The notes: generated by a model from the letters alone, not told the origin. 64,000 nucleotides of DNA from Oerskovia turbata (GCF_000718325.1 NZ_JOFV01000003.1:1-64000), one strand, 5' to 3'; shown: positions 40,159 through 49,031, numbered from the stretch's first letter. Numbers and translations are program-made.

Positions 40159-41463
40159 TCAGGCCGGGACCACCGCGTAGCCCGCGCGGTCGAGCACGAC
40201 CCGGACCTGCTCCCCCGGTGCGGGCGCGAGCGGGAGGTGCGCGGCGCCGTCGGGCCGGAGGGGCATCGCGCCGTCGGACGGCGAGCCCGTCCCGCGAGGC
40301 GGCGAGCCGAGCGCGACGACCCGCTGCGTCCCCGCACCGAGGTCGACGTCGACCGTGACCTCGCTGCGTCCGCGCCGGAAGGCGCTGCTCACGACGGCCC
40401 CCCACCAACCCCCGGAGTTGTCAGAACCAGCGAGGCCCCCACCCCTCGCACGTTCTGACACCTCGGACACGTGAGGGGTGGCCGTGAGCACGAGTCCCGT
40501 CGGGCCGATCGCGAGCAGCGAGCCCTCGCCCACCGGGTCGCCCACCGGGTCGCCCATGGTCACCGAGTTGTCAGAACCAGCGAGCACTCCACCCATCGCT
40601 CGTTCTGACAGCTCGGCTGGGACGGCGCGCACCGGCACGAACGCCTGGTACCCGAGGAACTCCGCGACCCGCCGCGACGCGGGCGCGCGCCACAGGTCCT
40701 CGGGCGCGGCGACCTGGAGCAGCCGGCCTGCGTCCATGACGGCGACGCGGTCGGCCACGGTGAACGCCTCGTCGTGGTCGTGCGTGACGAACAGCGCCGT
40801 GGTCCCGGTCGCGACGAGCGCGGCGCGCAGGTCGCCCGCGAGCCGGTCGCGCAGCCCGCGGTCGAGCGCGGACAGCGGCTCGTCGAGCAGCAGGAGCTGC
40901 GGCTCGGGGGCCAGCGCGCGGGCGAGCGCGACGCGCTGGCGCTCACCGCCGCTGAGCGTCGCGACGGGTCGCTGCGCGTACCCCGCGAGCCCGACGAGGT
41001 CGAGCAGCTCGGCCACGCGGCCCGCCGCTGCCGGGCGCTTCACGCCCGCCATGCGCAGCCCGAACGCCACGTTCCCCGCGACGTCGCGGTGCGGGAAGAG
41101 CTGCCCCTCCTGGAACATGAGGCCGAACCCGCGCTGGTGCACGGGCACGCCCGCGAGGTCGCACCCGTCCCAGGACACGGACCCGGCGGCCACGGGCTCG
41201 AGCCCCGCGACGGCACGCAGGAGGCTCGACTTGCCGCAGCCGCTCGGCCCCAGCAGGGCGAGCACCTCGCCCGGCGCGAGGTCGAGGCTCACGCCCCGCA
41301 CGGCCGTCGTCCCGGTCCCCTTGGAGGAGGCCGGGTCGGGGTAGTGCACGACGACGTCGCGCACCGTGAGCCCTCGGCTCGCCGTGCTCCCGGCCGGGTC
41401 GTGCGGCACGTGCGGCTCAGCCGAGCCGTCCGTCGTTCGCTCCACCACCTGGGCTCCGTCCAT
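40159..41463 (-). CDS. thiQ: Thiamine ABC transporter, ATP-binding protein
   Basis: 434 residues. Walker A GPSGCGKSS, Q-loop FQEGQLFPHRDVAGN, signature LSGGERQRVALARAL, Walker B LLLLDEPLSALD and H-loop VTHDHDEAFTVADR are intact. FQEGQLFPHRDVAGNVAFGLRMAG is the wording of the thiamine/iron/Fbp subfamily. A C-terminal TOBE-like domain follows (about 290-434). Two in-frame palindromic DNA inserts encode ELSERAMGGVLAGSDNS and EVSERARGGGLAGSDNS in the C-terminal region, an extension not expected for ThiQ. The start codon overlaps the thiP stop (TGATG). Last gene of thiB-thiP-thiQ; riboswitch controlled. Confidence 0.92.
   Translation of the reverse strand: MDGAQVVERTTDGSAEPHVPHDPAGSTASRGLTVRDVVVHYPDPASSKGTGTTAVRGVSLDLAPGEVLALLGPSGCGKSSLLRAVAGLEPVAAGSVSWDGCDLAGVPVHQRGFGLMFQEGQLFPHRDVAGNVAFGLRMAGVKRPAAAGRVAELLDLVGLAGYAQRPVATLSGGERQRVALARALAPEPQLLLLDEPLSALDRGLRDRLAGDLRAALVATGTTALFVTHDHDEAFTVADRVAVMDAGRLLQVAAPEDLWRAPASRRVAEFLGYQAFVPVRAVPAELSERAMGGVLAGSDNSVTMGDPVGDPVGEGSLLAIGPTGLVLTATPHVSEVSERARGGGLAGSDNSGGWWGAVVSSAFRRGRSEVTVDVDLGAGTQRVVALGSPPRGTGSPSDGAMPLRPDGAAHLPLAPAPGEQVRVVLDRAGYAVVPA
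40419..40460. repeat. In-frame palindromic element in thiQ, copy 1
   Basis: 42 bp bounded by TGTCAGAAC and GTTCTGACA, near-palindromic. On the coding strand it contributes the SERARGGGLAGSDN segment of ThiQ. Same length as copy 2. Confidence 0.8.
40569..40610. repeat. In-frame palindromic element in thiQ, copy 2
   Basis: 42 bp bounded by TGTCAGAAC and GTTCTGACA. Inner arms AGCGA/TCGCT pair. It encodes SERAMGGVLAGSDN on the coding strand. It lies 150 bp (50 codons) from copy 1. Confidence 0.8.
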
Positions 41464-43163
41464 CAGAACTCTCCTGCCGAGCGGTCGCCGCGCAGGCGCT
41501 CCGCCACCATCATGACCGTCGCGGTGAGCACCGCGAGGACGACGCTCGCGGCGAGCGCCATGCCGTAGTTCTCCGCGCCGGGCCGCCCGATGAGCCGGAA
41601 GATCACGACCGGGAGGGTCGCGGTGTCAGGGCGGGCCAGGAACGACGTCGCCCCGAACTCCCCGAGCGAGACCGCGAACGCGAACCCGATCGCGAGGCCC
41701 AGCGACCGGGCCGCGATGGGCCCGTCGACCGCGGCGAACACGCGTGCGGGCGACGCCCCGAGGGTCGCGGCGGCCTCGCGCAGACGCGGGTCGATCGCGC
41801 GCAGCACGGGCAGCACGGTCCGCACGACGAGCGGGATCGCGACGACGGCCTGGGCGATCGGGACGAGCAGCCCCGAGGTCCGCAGGTCCACGTCGAGGCC
41901 GAGCGGTCTGTCGAGCGTGATGAGGAACCCGAACCCGACCGTGACGGCCGAGACGCCGAGCGGGAGCATGAAGACCGAGTCGAGCGCGCTGATCGCGCGC
42001 CGCCCCGTGCGGGACCGGGGACGCCGCGAGACGACGAGCGCCACGAGCCCCCCGATCACGACCGCGAGGAGCGTCGCGAGCGCCGCAGTCCGCAGGGAGT
42101 TGGCGGTCGCCTCCCACACCGTCACCGTCAGGGCGTTGCGCCCACCGGTCGTGCCGAGGTTCGCGTAGTTCGCGAGGCTCCACCCGGCGGGGGTCTGGAA
42201 CGACCGGACGAGCAGGTTGACGAGCGGCAGCGCGATCAGACCCAGCACGACGACGGCGGTCACCGCGAGCGGGGCGGCGTCGGCCCGCAGGCGCAGCGGC
42301 CGGGCGGCGGACGTCGCGGCGGACAGGTTGAGCGCGCGCTCGCGCCGGGAGCGGGTCCGGTTCGCGACGCTCAGCGCGGCCACGACGACCACGAGCTGCA
42401 CCACGGACAGCACGGCTGCTGTGCGCAGGTCGAGGAACTGGGTGGTCTGGATCCAGATCTCGGTCTCGATGGTCCCGTACTGGATGCCGCCCAGGACGAG
42501 CACGACCCCGAACGCCGTGGCGCAGAACAGGAACACGATCGATGCCGCGGACGCGATGGCCGGGGCCAGGGACGGCAGCGTCACCGAGCGGAACGCACGC
42601 CACGGCGAGGCGCCGAGCGCACGGGCCGCCTCCTCCGCGCGCGGGTCGAGGTGCTCCCAGAGCCCGCCGACCGTGCGGACCACGACGGAGTAGTTGAAGA
42701 ACACGAGCGCCAGGACGATCGCCCCGAACGTGCCGTCGAGCCGCAGGAACCCGAGCGGCCCGCCCTCGACGAGCAGCGACCGGAACGCGACGCCGACCAC
42801 GACGGTCGGCAGCACGAACGGCACGGTCACGAATGCCCGCCAGAACGTGCGTCCCCGGAACCGGCACCGGTACAGCACGTACGCGCCTGGCACGCCGAGC
42901 AGCACCGAGACCACGGTCCCGAGGACGCCCTGCCAGAGCGTGAGCCCGATGATGCGCCAGGTCCGCGGCTCGGAGAACACCTCGGCGAAGCCGGACAGGT
43001 CGAGGGACCCATCGGTCACGAACCCGCGCGCTACCAGCGTCACGACGGGCCACGCGAAGAACACCCCGAGGAAGAGCAGAGGCAGCCCGGCGGCGAGCCC
43101 CCAGAGGAGGACCCGCCCGCCGCGCTGCACGGCCGCGGGCACGCCGCGGCTCACCGAGGACAT
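41463..43163 (-). CDS. thiP: Thiamine ABC transporter, double permease
   Basis: 566 residues from the ATG at 43163, two bases after the thiB stop. About twelve transmembrane segments form two fused permease halves. Each has an EAA-type loop: PRAEEAARALGASPWRAFRSVTLPSLAPA and PRLREAAATLGASPARVFAAVDGPIAAR. The fused two-domain layout is that of ThiP and of iron Fbp permeases; the upstream TPP riboswitch decides for thiamine or a thiamine precursor. It forms the membrane channel, with ThiB delivering substrate and ThiQ hydrolysing ATP. Confidence 0.94.
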   Translation of the reverse strand: MSSVSRGVPAAVQRGGRVLLWGLAAGLPLLFLGVFFAWPVVTLVARGFVTDGSLDLSGFAEVFSEPRTWRIIGLTLWQGVLGTVVSVLLGVPGAYVLYRCRFRGRTFWRAFVTVPFVLPTVVVGVAFRSLLVEGGPLGFLRLDGTFGAIVLALVFFNYSVVVRTVGGLWEHLDPRAEEAARALGASPWRAFRSVTLPSLAPAIASAASIVFLFCATAFGVVLVLGGIQYGTIETEIWIQTTQFLDLRTAAVLSVVQLVVVVAALSVANRTRSRRERALNLSAATSAARPLRLRADAAPLAVTAVVVLGLIALPLVNLLVRSFQTPAGWSLANYANLGTTGGRNALTVTVWEATANSLRTAALATLLAVVIGGLVALVVSRRPRSRTGRRAISALDSVFMLPLGVSAVTVGFGFLITLDRPLGLDVDLRTSGLLVPIAQAVVAIPLVVRTVLPVLRAIDPRLREAAATLGASPARVFAAVDGPIAARSLGLAIGFAFAVSLGEFGATSFLARPDTATLPVVIFRLIGRPGAENYGMALAASVVLAVLTATVMMVAERLRGDRSAGEF

Positions 43164-43165
43164 TC

Positions 43166-44248
43166 TCAGCCGATCACCGTCGACGTCCACGCCTTGATCC
43201 ACTCGTCGCGGTGCGCCGTGATGTCGGCGGGAGCGACCTCGAAGGGCTCCGGGGAGAGCGGCGCGAACTGGGCCCAGCCCTCGGGCAGCGTGATGTCGGA
43301 GTTCGCGGGGTACATGTACATGTTGTCCGCGACGTCGGCCTGGAACGCGTCGCTCACGAGGAAGTCGACCAGCTTCTTGGCACCCTCGGGGTTCTCTGCG
43401 CCCGCGAGCACGCCCGCGTACTCGACCTGGCGGAAGCACGTGTCGAGCAGCGCGCCCGTGCTGGTCGAGGTCCCGTCCTCCGACACGGTGAACGCCGGGG
43501 ACGTGGAGTAGGACAGCGCGAGGGGCCGGGCGCCCTTGCCCTCTCCGCCGGAGAAGTCGACCGAGTAGGCGTCGGACCAGCCGTCGACGACCTTGACGCC
43601 GTTGTCCTTGAGCTTGGCCCAGTAGCCTTCCCAGCCGTCCTCTCCGTACGCACCGACCGTCGCGAGCAGGAACGACAGCCCGGGCGAGGACGTCGCGGGG
43701 TTGGTCACGACGAGCAGGTCCTCGTACTCGGGCTTGGTCAGGTCGTCGAGCGTGACCGGCTCGGGGATGCCCGCGGAGGCGAACCAGGCGTGGTCGACGT
43801 TGACGCACACGTCGCCCACGTCGATCGGGGTGAGCGCGCCGTCGCCGATCGCGTACTGCGCCGCGGAGTCGGCGAGACCCTCGGGCGTGTAGGGCGCGAG
43901 CACGCCCTCGTCGATCGCGCGCGTCGCGAACGAGTTGTCGATGCCGAACACGACGTCGCCCAGCGGCGAGTCCTTGGTCAGGACGAGCTGGTTGACGAGC
44001 GCCCCGCCGTCGCCGGGTGCGACCTGCTTGACGGTCAGCCCGGACTCCGCCTCGAACGTGGCGAGGACGTCGTCGCTGACCGCGAACGAGTCGTGCGTGA
44101 CGAGGGTGACGGTGTCCTGGTCCGACGCCGTGCCCGATCCCGCGTCCGTGGTGCCTGCGCAGGCCGCGAGGGCGAGCGCGCCGATCCCGCCGACGAGCCC
44201 CAGGCCGAGCCTGCGGGGGGTGCTGCGGCGGGTACTGATGGTGTTCAC
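43166..44248 (-). CDS. thiB: Thiamine-binding lipoprotein of ABC transporter
   Basis: 360 residues from a GTG at 44248 with AAGGAGG five bases upstream. Lipoprotein signal ending LALAACAG (Cys30). The mature protein has VTLVTHDSFAVSDDVLATFEAESGLTVKQV, the ThiB/TbpA-type opening, DVVFGIDNSFATRAI, and TNPATSSPGLSFLLATVGAYGEDGWEGYWAKLKDNGVKVVDGWSDAY, all typical of thiamine-binding proteins. It captures thiamine (or phosphates) outside the membrane. First gene of the operon; the TPP riboswitch leads directly into it. Confidence 0.95.
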   Translation of the reverse strand: MNTISTRRSTPRRLGLGLVGGIGALALAACAGTTDAGSGTASDQDTVTLVTHDSFAVSDDVLATFEAESGLTVKQVAPGDGGALVNQLVLTKDSPLGDVVFGIDNSFATRAIDEGVLAPYTPEGLADSAAQYAIGDGALTPIDVGDVCVNVDHAWFASAGIPEPVTLDDLTKPEYEDLLVVTNPATSSPGLSFLLATVGAYGEDGWEGYWAKLKDNGVKVVDGWSDAYSVDFSGGEGKGARPLALSYSTSPAFTVSEDGTSTSTGALLDTCFRQVEYAGVLAGAENPEGAKKLVDFLVSDAFQADVADNMYMYPANSDITLPEGWAQFAPLSPEPFEVAPADITAHRDEWIKAWTSTVIG

Positions 44249-44312
44249 GTGTCCTCCTTGGACGTCACAGGAGGGGGACCTCGCGCACGGGGGGTCCCGT
44301 GAGCGAGGCTAG

Positions 44313-44430
44313 AGAAGCCCGACTTCCTCCACCGGTGCTAACCGGATCAGGTTCGAGGGTCTGCGGTGGTCCGCACTCTCAGCGCCCGTTGCCCGGTGTC
44401 TCCCGGGCGGTCGGCGCTCCCCTGTCGTTC
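44313..44430 (-). promoter_or_regulatory. TPP riboswitch (THI element)
   Basis: Read on the minus strand it contains GGGGAGC near the 5' end, the conserved GCTGAGAGTGCGG, then GACCCTCGAACCTGATC, CGGTTAGCACCGGTGGAGGAAGTCGG. The CTGAGA and ACCTGATC...GGTTAG...GAGGAA blocks are the two helices that hold the pyrimidine and pyrophosphate of TPP. It lies 65 bp upstream of thiB and should switch off the transporter when TPP is plentiful. Confidence 0.96.
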
Positions 44431-44602
44431 ACCTGCGACTTTACACCGCGGCCCGACGGCGCAGACAGGGCTCCGGCGTGTGACGTCGCCCGGGGCGTGC
44501 CCCGCCCCGGGGGCGGCTACGGTGGGACGTGAACTTCGCCGTCGGGCCTGCGGGTACGACGGCGGTCCTGTCCCGCCCGCCTCACACTCCCCGGAGGAAC
44601 AC

Positions 44603-44872
44603 ATGGCCGAGAACGAGCAGACCCTCACCGAGAAGGTCGCGACCGTCGCACTGACGCTGGCCGCTGGCTGGGTCGCGCAGAAGGCCGTGAGCTACGCGTG
44701 GGCCAAGGCCACGGGGCACGACGCACCCAAGGACCTGGACGACCCGGAGGTCGGCATCATCAGCGCCGTCACGTTCGCCGCCGCTGCGGCCGCGGCGAGC
44801 GTGTTCGCGCGCCGGTTCGCGGGTCGCGAGGCCAAGCGGGTCGTGACGCGGCTCGCGGCCCGCGCGCACTGA
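44603..44872 (+). CDS. DUF4235 membrane protein (second copy)
   Basis: 89 residues from the ATG at 44603 (CGGAGGAA upstream). LTEKVATVALTLAAGWVAQKAVSYAWAKATGHDAPKDLDDPEVGIISAVTFAAAAAAASVFARRFAGREAKR has two hydrophobic helices with the W(V)xxK...A(P)xD layout of DUF4235. It is shorter than the copy at 39565. Function unknown. Divergent from the thi riboswitch; followed by a 31-bp-arm palindrome. Confidence 0.85.
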   Translation: MAENEQTLTEKVATVALTLAAGWVAQKAVSYAWAKATGHDAPKDLDDPEVGIISAVTFAAAAAAASVFARRFAGREAKRVVTRLAARAH

Positions 44873-44887
44873 CACCGGGCCCCGGCG

Positions 44888-44955
44888 CGAGGTAGAGGCG
44901 AACGGTCGAGGTAGAGGGCTAGGACCCTCTACCTCGACCGTTCGCCTCTACCTCG
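44888..44955. terminator. 31-bp-arm perfect palindrome between convergent genes
   Basis: Arms 44888-44918 and 44925-44955 are perfectly complementary (31 bp) with loop CTAGGA. Each arm itself repeats CGAGGTAGAGG twice. It fills the gap between the convergent DUF4235 and phosphotriesterase-like genes, 15 bp and 12 bp from their stops. Probably a bidirectional terminator. Confidence 0.85.
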
Positions 44956-44967
44956 GCACGGGACACG

Positions 44968-46017
44968 TCACGCCGTGAGCATCGCCGCCGGGTTCTCGTG
45001 GGTCAGACGGCGCAGCACCTCACGGTCGACCCCGCGCTGCGCGAGCATCTCGGTGAAGACCGTCGGCACGTACGCGAACCCGTTCCCGCCGTTCTGCACC
45101 CACATCTGCTTGAGGAACACGTCGTGGCTCATGAGCACCTGGCCCGCGAACCCCGCCTCGATCAGCCGGTGCACCGCGCCCGCAGTCGTGTGCGGGTCCG
45201 GTGAGACGCCCTCCTTGGGGTAGGTGATGTCCATGCCGACCATGTCGAACTCGAGCCACACACCCCGCTCCGCGACAGCCCGCTGATACTCCGGGTCCTC
45301 GGCCGAGGGGTCCATGTGGCACAGCACGACCTTCTCCGGCCGCACACCCACCTCGTCGAGGACGAGATCGAGGATCTCGTGCGCGCGACGCTGCCAGCCG
45401 GGCAGGTGGATCTGCATCGCGACGTGCGGGTGCTCGAGCTGCGCCAGGGCCGAGGCCCGCAGCGATGCGCGCTCGCCCGCGGTGAAGTCCGGCGAGACAC
45501 CGATCTCCCCGATCACGCCGGGCCGGATGCCCGTGTCCCGCACGCCGTCGGACAGCTCGCGCGAGATCGCCGCAGCCTGTGCGTCCACGGCCTGGGCCGT
45601 GATGCGCTCGCCCTCGAACTTCTCGAGGTAGGCGCCCGCGCCCATGACGATGTTCAGGCCCGTGCGGCTCGCGACGTCCAGCAGACGCTCGGGGTTGCGC
45701 CCGATCGACTCGCTCGACGTCGCGTCCACGACCGTCCGACCACCCAGGGCCGCGAAGCTGCGGATCTCGGCCTCGACCGCGGCGACAGGCTTGTCCGCGA
45801 TGTTGTCGGCGCAGCAGTACGGGTCCTGACGCAGCGCCCACGCGACCGACGCGGACACCGGCTCACGGACCACGGCCCGGGAGAACTCGTAGCTGGGCGC
45901 GTCGAGCACCCCCGACAGGTCGTTGAACAGGTGCTCGTGGGGCAGGGTCAGTCCCAGGTCCGCCACGGCGACGCGTCCGGTGACCGTCTGGACGAATCCG
46001 GCCGGCGTGACGTTCAT
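44968..46017 (-). CDS. Phosphotriesterase-family hydrolase
   Basis: 349 residues; its ATG overlaps the upstream stop (ATGA). The metal-binding HxH occurs in LTLPHEHLFND. The later metal ligands fit the family: a catalytic-Glu/Lys-type strand (GVIGEIGVSPDFT), His in VAMQIHLPGWQRRAHEILD, VVLCHMDPSAED, and Asp in VLMSHDVFLKQMW. Such amidohydrolases are usually lactonases or phospho-sugar lactonases, rarely true organophosphate hydrolases. Last gene of a LacI-regulated catabolic operon with a ribokinase, so a sugar-lactone substrate is plausible. Confidence 0.92.
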   Translation of the reverse strand: MNVTPAGFVQTVTGRVAVADLGLTLPHEHLFNDLSGVLDAPSYEFSRAVVREPVSASVAWALRQDPYCCADNIADKPVAAVEAEIRSFAALGGRTVVDATSSESIGRNPERLLDVASRTGLNIVMGAGAYLEKFEGERITAQAVDAQAAAISRELSDGVRDTGIRPGVIGEIGVSPDFTAGERASLRASALAQLEHPHVAMQIHLPGWQRRAHEILDLVLDEVGVRPEKVVLCHMDPSAEDPEYQRAVAERGVWLEFDMVGMDITYPKEGVSPDPHTTAGAVHRLIEAGFAGQVLMSHDVFLKQMWVQNGGNGFAYVPTVFTEMLAQRGVDREVLRRLTHENPAAMLTA

Positions 46018-47102
46018 CGCGGGCTCACCTCTCCTGCCTCACCACCGCCGACGGCGGCGGCCACTCCTGCGTCACCGCTCCCGGCCGGCGCCTCGGTCGA
46101 CTTCCCGGACGGGATCATGCCGATCACCGCGGCGACGAGCGCGATCACGGTGCCGATGATCGTGGCCGCGTAGATCGTGTGGCCGAGCGACGGGACCGCC
46201 CAGTCGATCAGGAGCGACCCGACGAGCTGACCCGCCGTGGACGCGAGGCCCAGGAGCAGCAGGCCGAGACCGCGGACGAGCAGCGCCATGAGCGCGATCG
46301 AGAGCAGGCCCAGGGGGCCGCCGAGGTACATCCACCACGTCGGCGGCAGCTGGAAGTCGACGCCCGAGGTCATGGCGCGGATCCCGTACGCGATGCCGAG
46401 AGCCGTGAAGCCGACCAGGAAGTTCCACCCGATCGAGACGAGCATCGAGCCCGTGGCGTCGGCGACCGCGGCGTTTCCGGCGGGCTGCCAGCCGGCGAGG
46501 AGACCGCCGACGAACGGCATGATCGCCAGGGCGATCGTGTGCGGGGTCGAGAAGTTCGGCGAGATGACGATGACGGTCGCGACGATCGCGAGGACCGCGC
46601 CCGCGAGGCGGAAGAACGTGAGCGGCTGCTTGACCGAGGCCGTGACGCCCAGGCGGTCGCAGATCACGCCCGAGATGACCAGACCCGAGATGAGCGAGAT
46701 CTGGAACGTCGCGACGCCCAGGACACCGACCGTGACGCCCTCCGAGAGGACGATGACCGCGCCGCAGAGACCGGCGAGGAAGTTCCACCACGGGATCGTG
46801 CGGCCCTTGATGAGGCTCGGGATCGCGAGCGCCTCACGCCGCGTCACGGGGCGCGCGAACACGATGACGAACATCAGGACCAGGCCCGTGCCGAACGAGA
46901 TGAGGGCGGCCGCGTGGCCGTCCCCGATCGTCTTGCCGAGCTGACCGTTGACCGCGGCCTGCATGGGGCCGAGGGCACCTGCGAGGACGGTCGCGAGGAC
47001 GAGCAGCGCGGTCGCGGTGGTCTTGACCTTGTTGCGCTGCGTCGGAGCGACCGTCTGGGCGCCTCCCGTGCGGGAGGCGGTCTCCGGCGTGGTGTGCTTC
47101 AT
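46014..47102 (-). CDS. DMT-superfamily transporter (duplicated YdcZ/DUF606)
   Basis: 362 residues with ten hydrophobic segments in two homologous halves. The opening LAGALGPMQAAVNGQLGKTIGDGHAAALISFGTGLVLMFVIV is the YdcZ (PF04657) signature, echoed in the second half by LLAGWQPAGNAAVADATGSMLVSIGWNFLVGF. YdcZ proteins are small-molecule transporters of unknown substrate. The N-terminal 30 residues are polar and the C-terminus is Gly/Ala-rich. It lies in the operon between the ribokinase and the phosphotriesterase-like gene, so it should import or export the operon's substrate. Confidence 0.9.
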   Translation of the reverse strand: MKHTTPETASRTGGAQTVAPTQRNKVKTTATALLVLATVLAGALGPMQAAVNGQLGKTIGDGHAAALISFGTGLVLMFVIVFARPVTRREALAIPSLIKGRTIPWWNFLAGLCGAVIVLSEGVTVGVLGVATFQISLISGLVISGVICDRLGVTASVKQPLTFFRLAGAVLAIVATVIVISPNFSTPHTIALAIMPFVGGLLAGWQPAGNAAVADATGSMLVSIGWNFLVGFTALGIAYGIRAMTSGVDFQLPPTWWMYLGGPLGLLSIALMALLVRGLGLLLLGLASTAGQLVGSLLIDWAVPSLGHTIYAATIIGTVIALVAAVIGMIPSGKSTEAPAGSGDAGVAAAVGGGEAGEVSPR

Positions 47103-47139
47103 TGCTTGGCCGTGCCTTTCATCTTTCGACGGTACGTCG

Positions 47140-47226
47140 GATCGGTGGACCGATCGAACGGTCAGCCCTGGGTCGACGCTGAGTGGTCGGGCTGGGTGGG
47201 GGTCGTGCGTTGGTGGGGGTCGTGCG
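47140..47226. promoter_or_regulatory. Repeats in the 165-bp gap upstream of the YdcZ gene
   Basis: GATCGGT-GG-ACCGATC (47140-47155) is a perfect 7-bp dyad 38 bp upstream of the transporter start. GGTGGGGGTCGTGCG is directly repeated at 47195-47209 and 47212-47226. The gap may contain an internal promoter. Confidence 0.4.
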
Positions 47227-47267
47227 GGGTGAGCGGGTCTGGAGGACGTGAGCTCCGGCGTCGGGCC

Positions 47268-48212
47268 CTATGCGGTGGCAGGGACCTCGTCGGCGAGCGG
47301 CAGGGACTCGATGGCCCCGTCGCGGGTGGTGGTGACGGCCGCGACGCGGGCCGCCCAACGGGCGGCCTCGACGAGGTCGTCCCCGCGCAGCAGCCCGTCG
47401 GCGAGTGCTGCGCAGAAGCTGTCGCCCGCGGCGGTCGTGTCGATCGCGTCGACGCGCACGGCGGGGACGGGGGTCGGCAGGCCGTGGCGAGGCACCACGA
47501 GCGAACCGTCGGCCCCGAGGGTCACGACGACGTCGCCCGGGAAGGCGAGTCCCCTCACCATGTCCACGACGTCGGCGTGGGCCTCGGGGGCCTCGGTCGC
47601 GCCCGCGAGGGTCGCGAGCTCGAACCGGTTGGGGACCAGGACGTCGAACCGGTCGCGGATCTCGGTGGGGACCGGGACCGCGGGGGCCGGGTTGAGGATC
47701 GTGGTGCCGGTCGCGAGGCGCGCGACGGCGGCGAGCGCACCGAGCGGCGTCTCGCACTGGCACAGGACGACCCGTGCGTCGGCGACGGCCCGGACGGCGG
47801 CGTCGCGCGAGTCGACGAACTGCTCGTCGACGTCGGCGTTGGCGCCCGCCTCGATGACGATCGTGGACTCGGGCTGCTCCCAGAGGATCACGGCGGTGCC
47901 GGTGGGCTGCTCGGACACCGCGACCGACGCGACGTCGAGCCCTTCGGCCGCGAGCCGGGCCGTGATGGCGCGACCCGCGTCGTCGTCCCCGACGGCCCCG
48001 ACCATCGCGACGCGGCGGCCCAGGCGCGCGGCGGCGACGGCCTGGTTGGCCCCCTTGCCGCCGGGCGAGCGCTTGAGCCCGGTCGCGCTGATCGTCTCGC
48101 CCGAGCGCGGGATCCGGTCGACGGTCAGCCTGATGTCCATGTTCAGGCTGCCGACGACCGTGATCTCGGGGGCGAGGGCGGAGGTGCCCTCGGCCCCTGG
48201 GTGGGCGCTCAT
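47268..48212 (-). CDS. Ribokinase-like PfkB-family sugar kinase
   Basis: 314 residues from the ATG at 48212, sharing one base with the upstream stop (TGATG). PfkB hallmarks: VVGSLNMDIRLTVDRIPRSGETISATGLKRSPGGKGANQAVAAARLG at the N-terminus (substrate site, typical of ribokinases) and DTTAAGDSFCAALADGL at the C-terminus (ATP site with catalytic Asp). It phosphorylates ribose or a related pentose or nucleoside in the cytoplasm. Second gene of the LacI-controlled operon. Confidence 0.93.
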   Translation of the reverse strand: MSAHPGAEGTSALAPEITVVGSLNMDIRLTVDRIPRSGETISATGLKRSPGGKGANQAVAAARLGRRVAMVGAVGDDDAGRAITARLAAEGLDVASVAVSEQPTGTAVILWEQPESTIVIEAGANADVDEQFVDSRDAAVRAVADARVVLCQCETPLGALAAVARLATGTTILNPAPAVPVPTEIRDRFDVLVPNRFELATLAGATEAPEAHADVVDMVRGLAFPGDVVVTLGADGSLVVPRHGLPTPVPAVRVDAIDTTAAGDSFCAALADGLLRGDDLVEAARWAARVAAVTTTRDGAIESLPLADEVPATA

Positions 48213-48955
48213 CAGCCGGCGAGCCAGGTGACGGCCTGGCCGAAGAGCTTGCCGTAGCCGGACCATTCCATGAACTCGCGGGGGGCCCAGTGCGGGGAGA
48301 TGTCGGACGCGAAGGCGAGCGTGCGGCCTTCGCCCTCGGTGCGGACGGCGACGAGCGGGCGGCCCTCGATCGTGGCGAGGACGGTCGCGTCGGCCTTGGC
48401 GGTGAGCTTCTGGTAGCCGAGCAGGATGGGCCACTCGGTGTCGAGGCCCGCGGTCACGGGGTGCTCGACGTCGGTCAGGACGCCGCTGATGCCCTCGGGG
48501 GTCTCCTCGCGGTCGTCGTACGGGAGGATCTCGACGGGCAGGACGGCCTCGACCGCGGTGCCGTGGTAGTCGGCCTTGGCCTGGAAGCCCTGGAAGCTGA
48601 GGTAGCCGCCGGCCATCATGAGGCCGCCGCCGCGACGCACCCACTCGGCGAGGAGCTTGATGCGGTTCGGGAAGGGACGCCCCTCGGAGAACACGACGGG
48701 CGGGAGCAGGAGGGTGTTGGCGCCGATGTCCGACAGGAGGACGACGTCATAGGTGTCGAGCTCCTCGAGGGTCGACGGGAAGTCGGTCGCGACGAGGTGC
48801 GACGGGAGGTGCGTGACGTCGTGGCCCTCGGCGGCGAGCGCCTCGAGCAGCTTGGCGCAGCCGATCTCCAGCTGGGCGTGCGGGAAGGCGTCGTAGCCCT
48901 TGTAGTCCGTCGCGGCATTGATCCACGACTCTCCGGCTAGCAGCACGCGGCTCAT
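48212..48955 (-). CDS. Putative glutamine amidotransferase-fold protein (PF07090-like)
   Basis: 247 residues from the ATG at 48955 with GAGGAGA upstream. MSRVLLAGESWINAATDYKGYDAFPHAQLEIGCAKLLEALAAEGHDVTHLPSH, YDVVLLSDIGANTLLLPP, and WVRRGGGLMMAGGYLSFQGFQAKADYHGTAVEAVLPVEILPYDD follow a class I glutamine amidotransferase-like family (DUF1355). The nucleophilic Cys of true amidotransferases is replaced in the expected GGYLSF strand, so amidase activity is doubtful. First gene of the operon divergent from lacI. Confidence 0.88.
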   Translation of the reverse strand: MSRVLLAGESWINAATDYKGYDAFPHAQLEIGCAKLLEALAAEGHDVTHLPSHLVATDFPSTLEELDTYDVVLLSDIGANTLLLPPVVFSEGRPFPNRIKLLAEWVRRGGGLMMAGGYLSFQGFQAKADYHGTAVEAVLPVEILPYDDREETPEGISGVLTDVEHPVTAGLDTEWPILLGYQKLTAKADATVLATIEGRPLVAVRTEGEGRTLAFASDISPHWAPREFMEWSGYGKLFGQAVTWLAG

Positions 48956-49000
48956 GCGGTTCTCCTCAAGACGGTTCGGGCTCGGCCGCACATCGGCGAC

Positions 49001-49031
49001 GTTGCGCAATGTTGTGTTGCTGTTGCGCAAC
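49001..49031. promoter_or_regulatory. Two LacI-type operators before the catabolic operon
   Basis: GTTGCGCAAT (49001-49010) and the perfect dyad TGTTGCGCAACA (49021-49032) lie 46-77 bp upstream of the amidotransferase-like gene. The centre-CG palindrome TTGCGCAA is typical of LacI/PurR-family sites. A third copy is at 49231-49240. Confidence 0.8.

Noticed and set aside
40159..43163. Iron (Fbp-type) rather than thiamine ABC transporter
   Set aside because: Permease and ATPase alone would not decide, but the TPP riboswitch and the ThiB-type binding protein do.
46179..48257. A plus-strand frame of nearly 700 codons opposite the transporter and ribokinase genes
   Set aside because: Composition typical of antisense shadows; crosses the boundary of two well-supported minus-strand genes.
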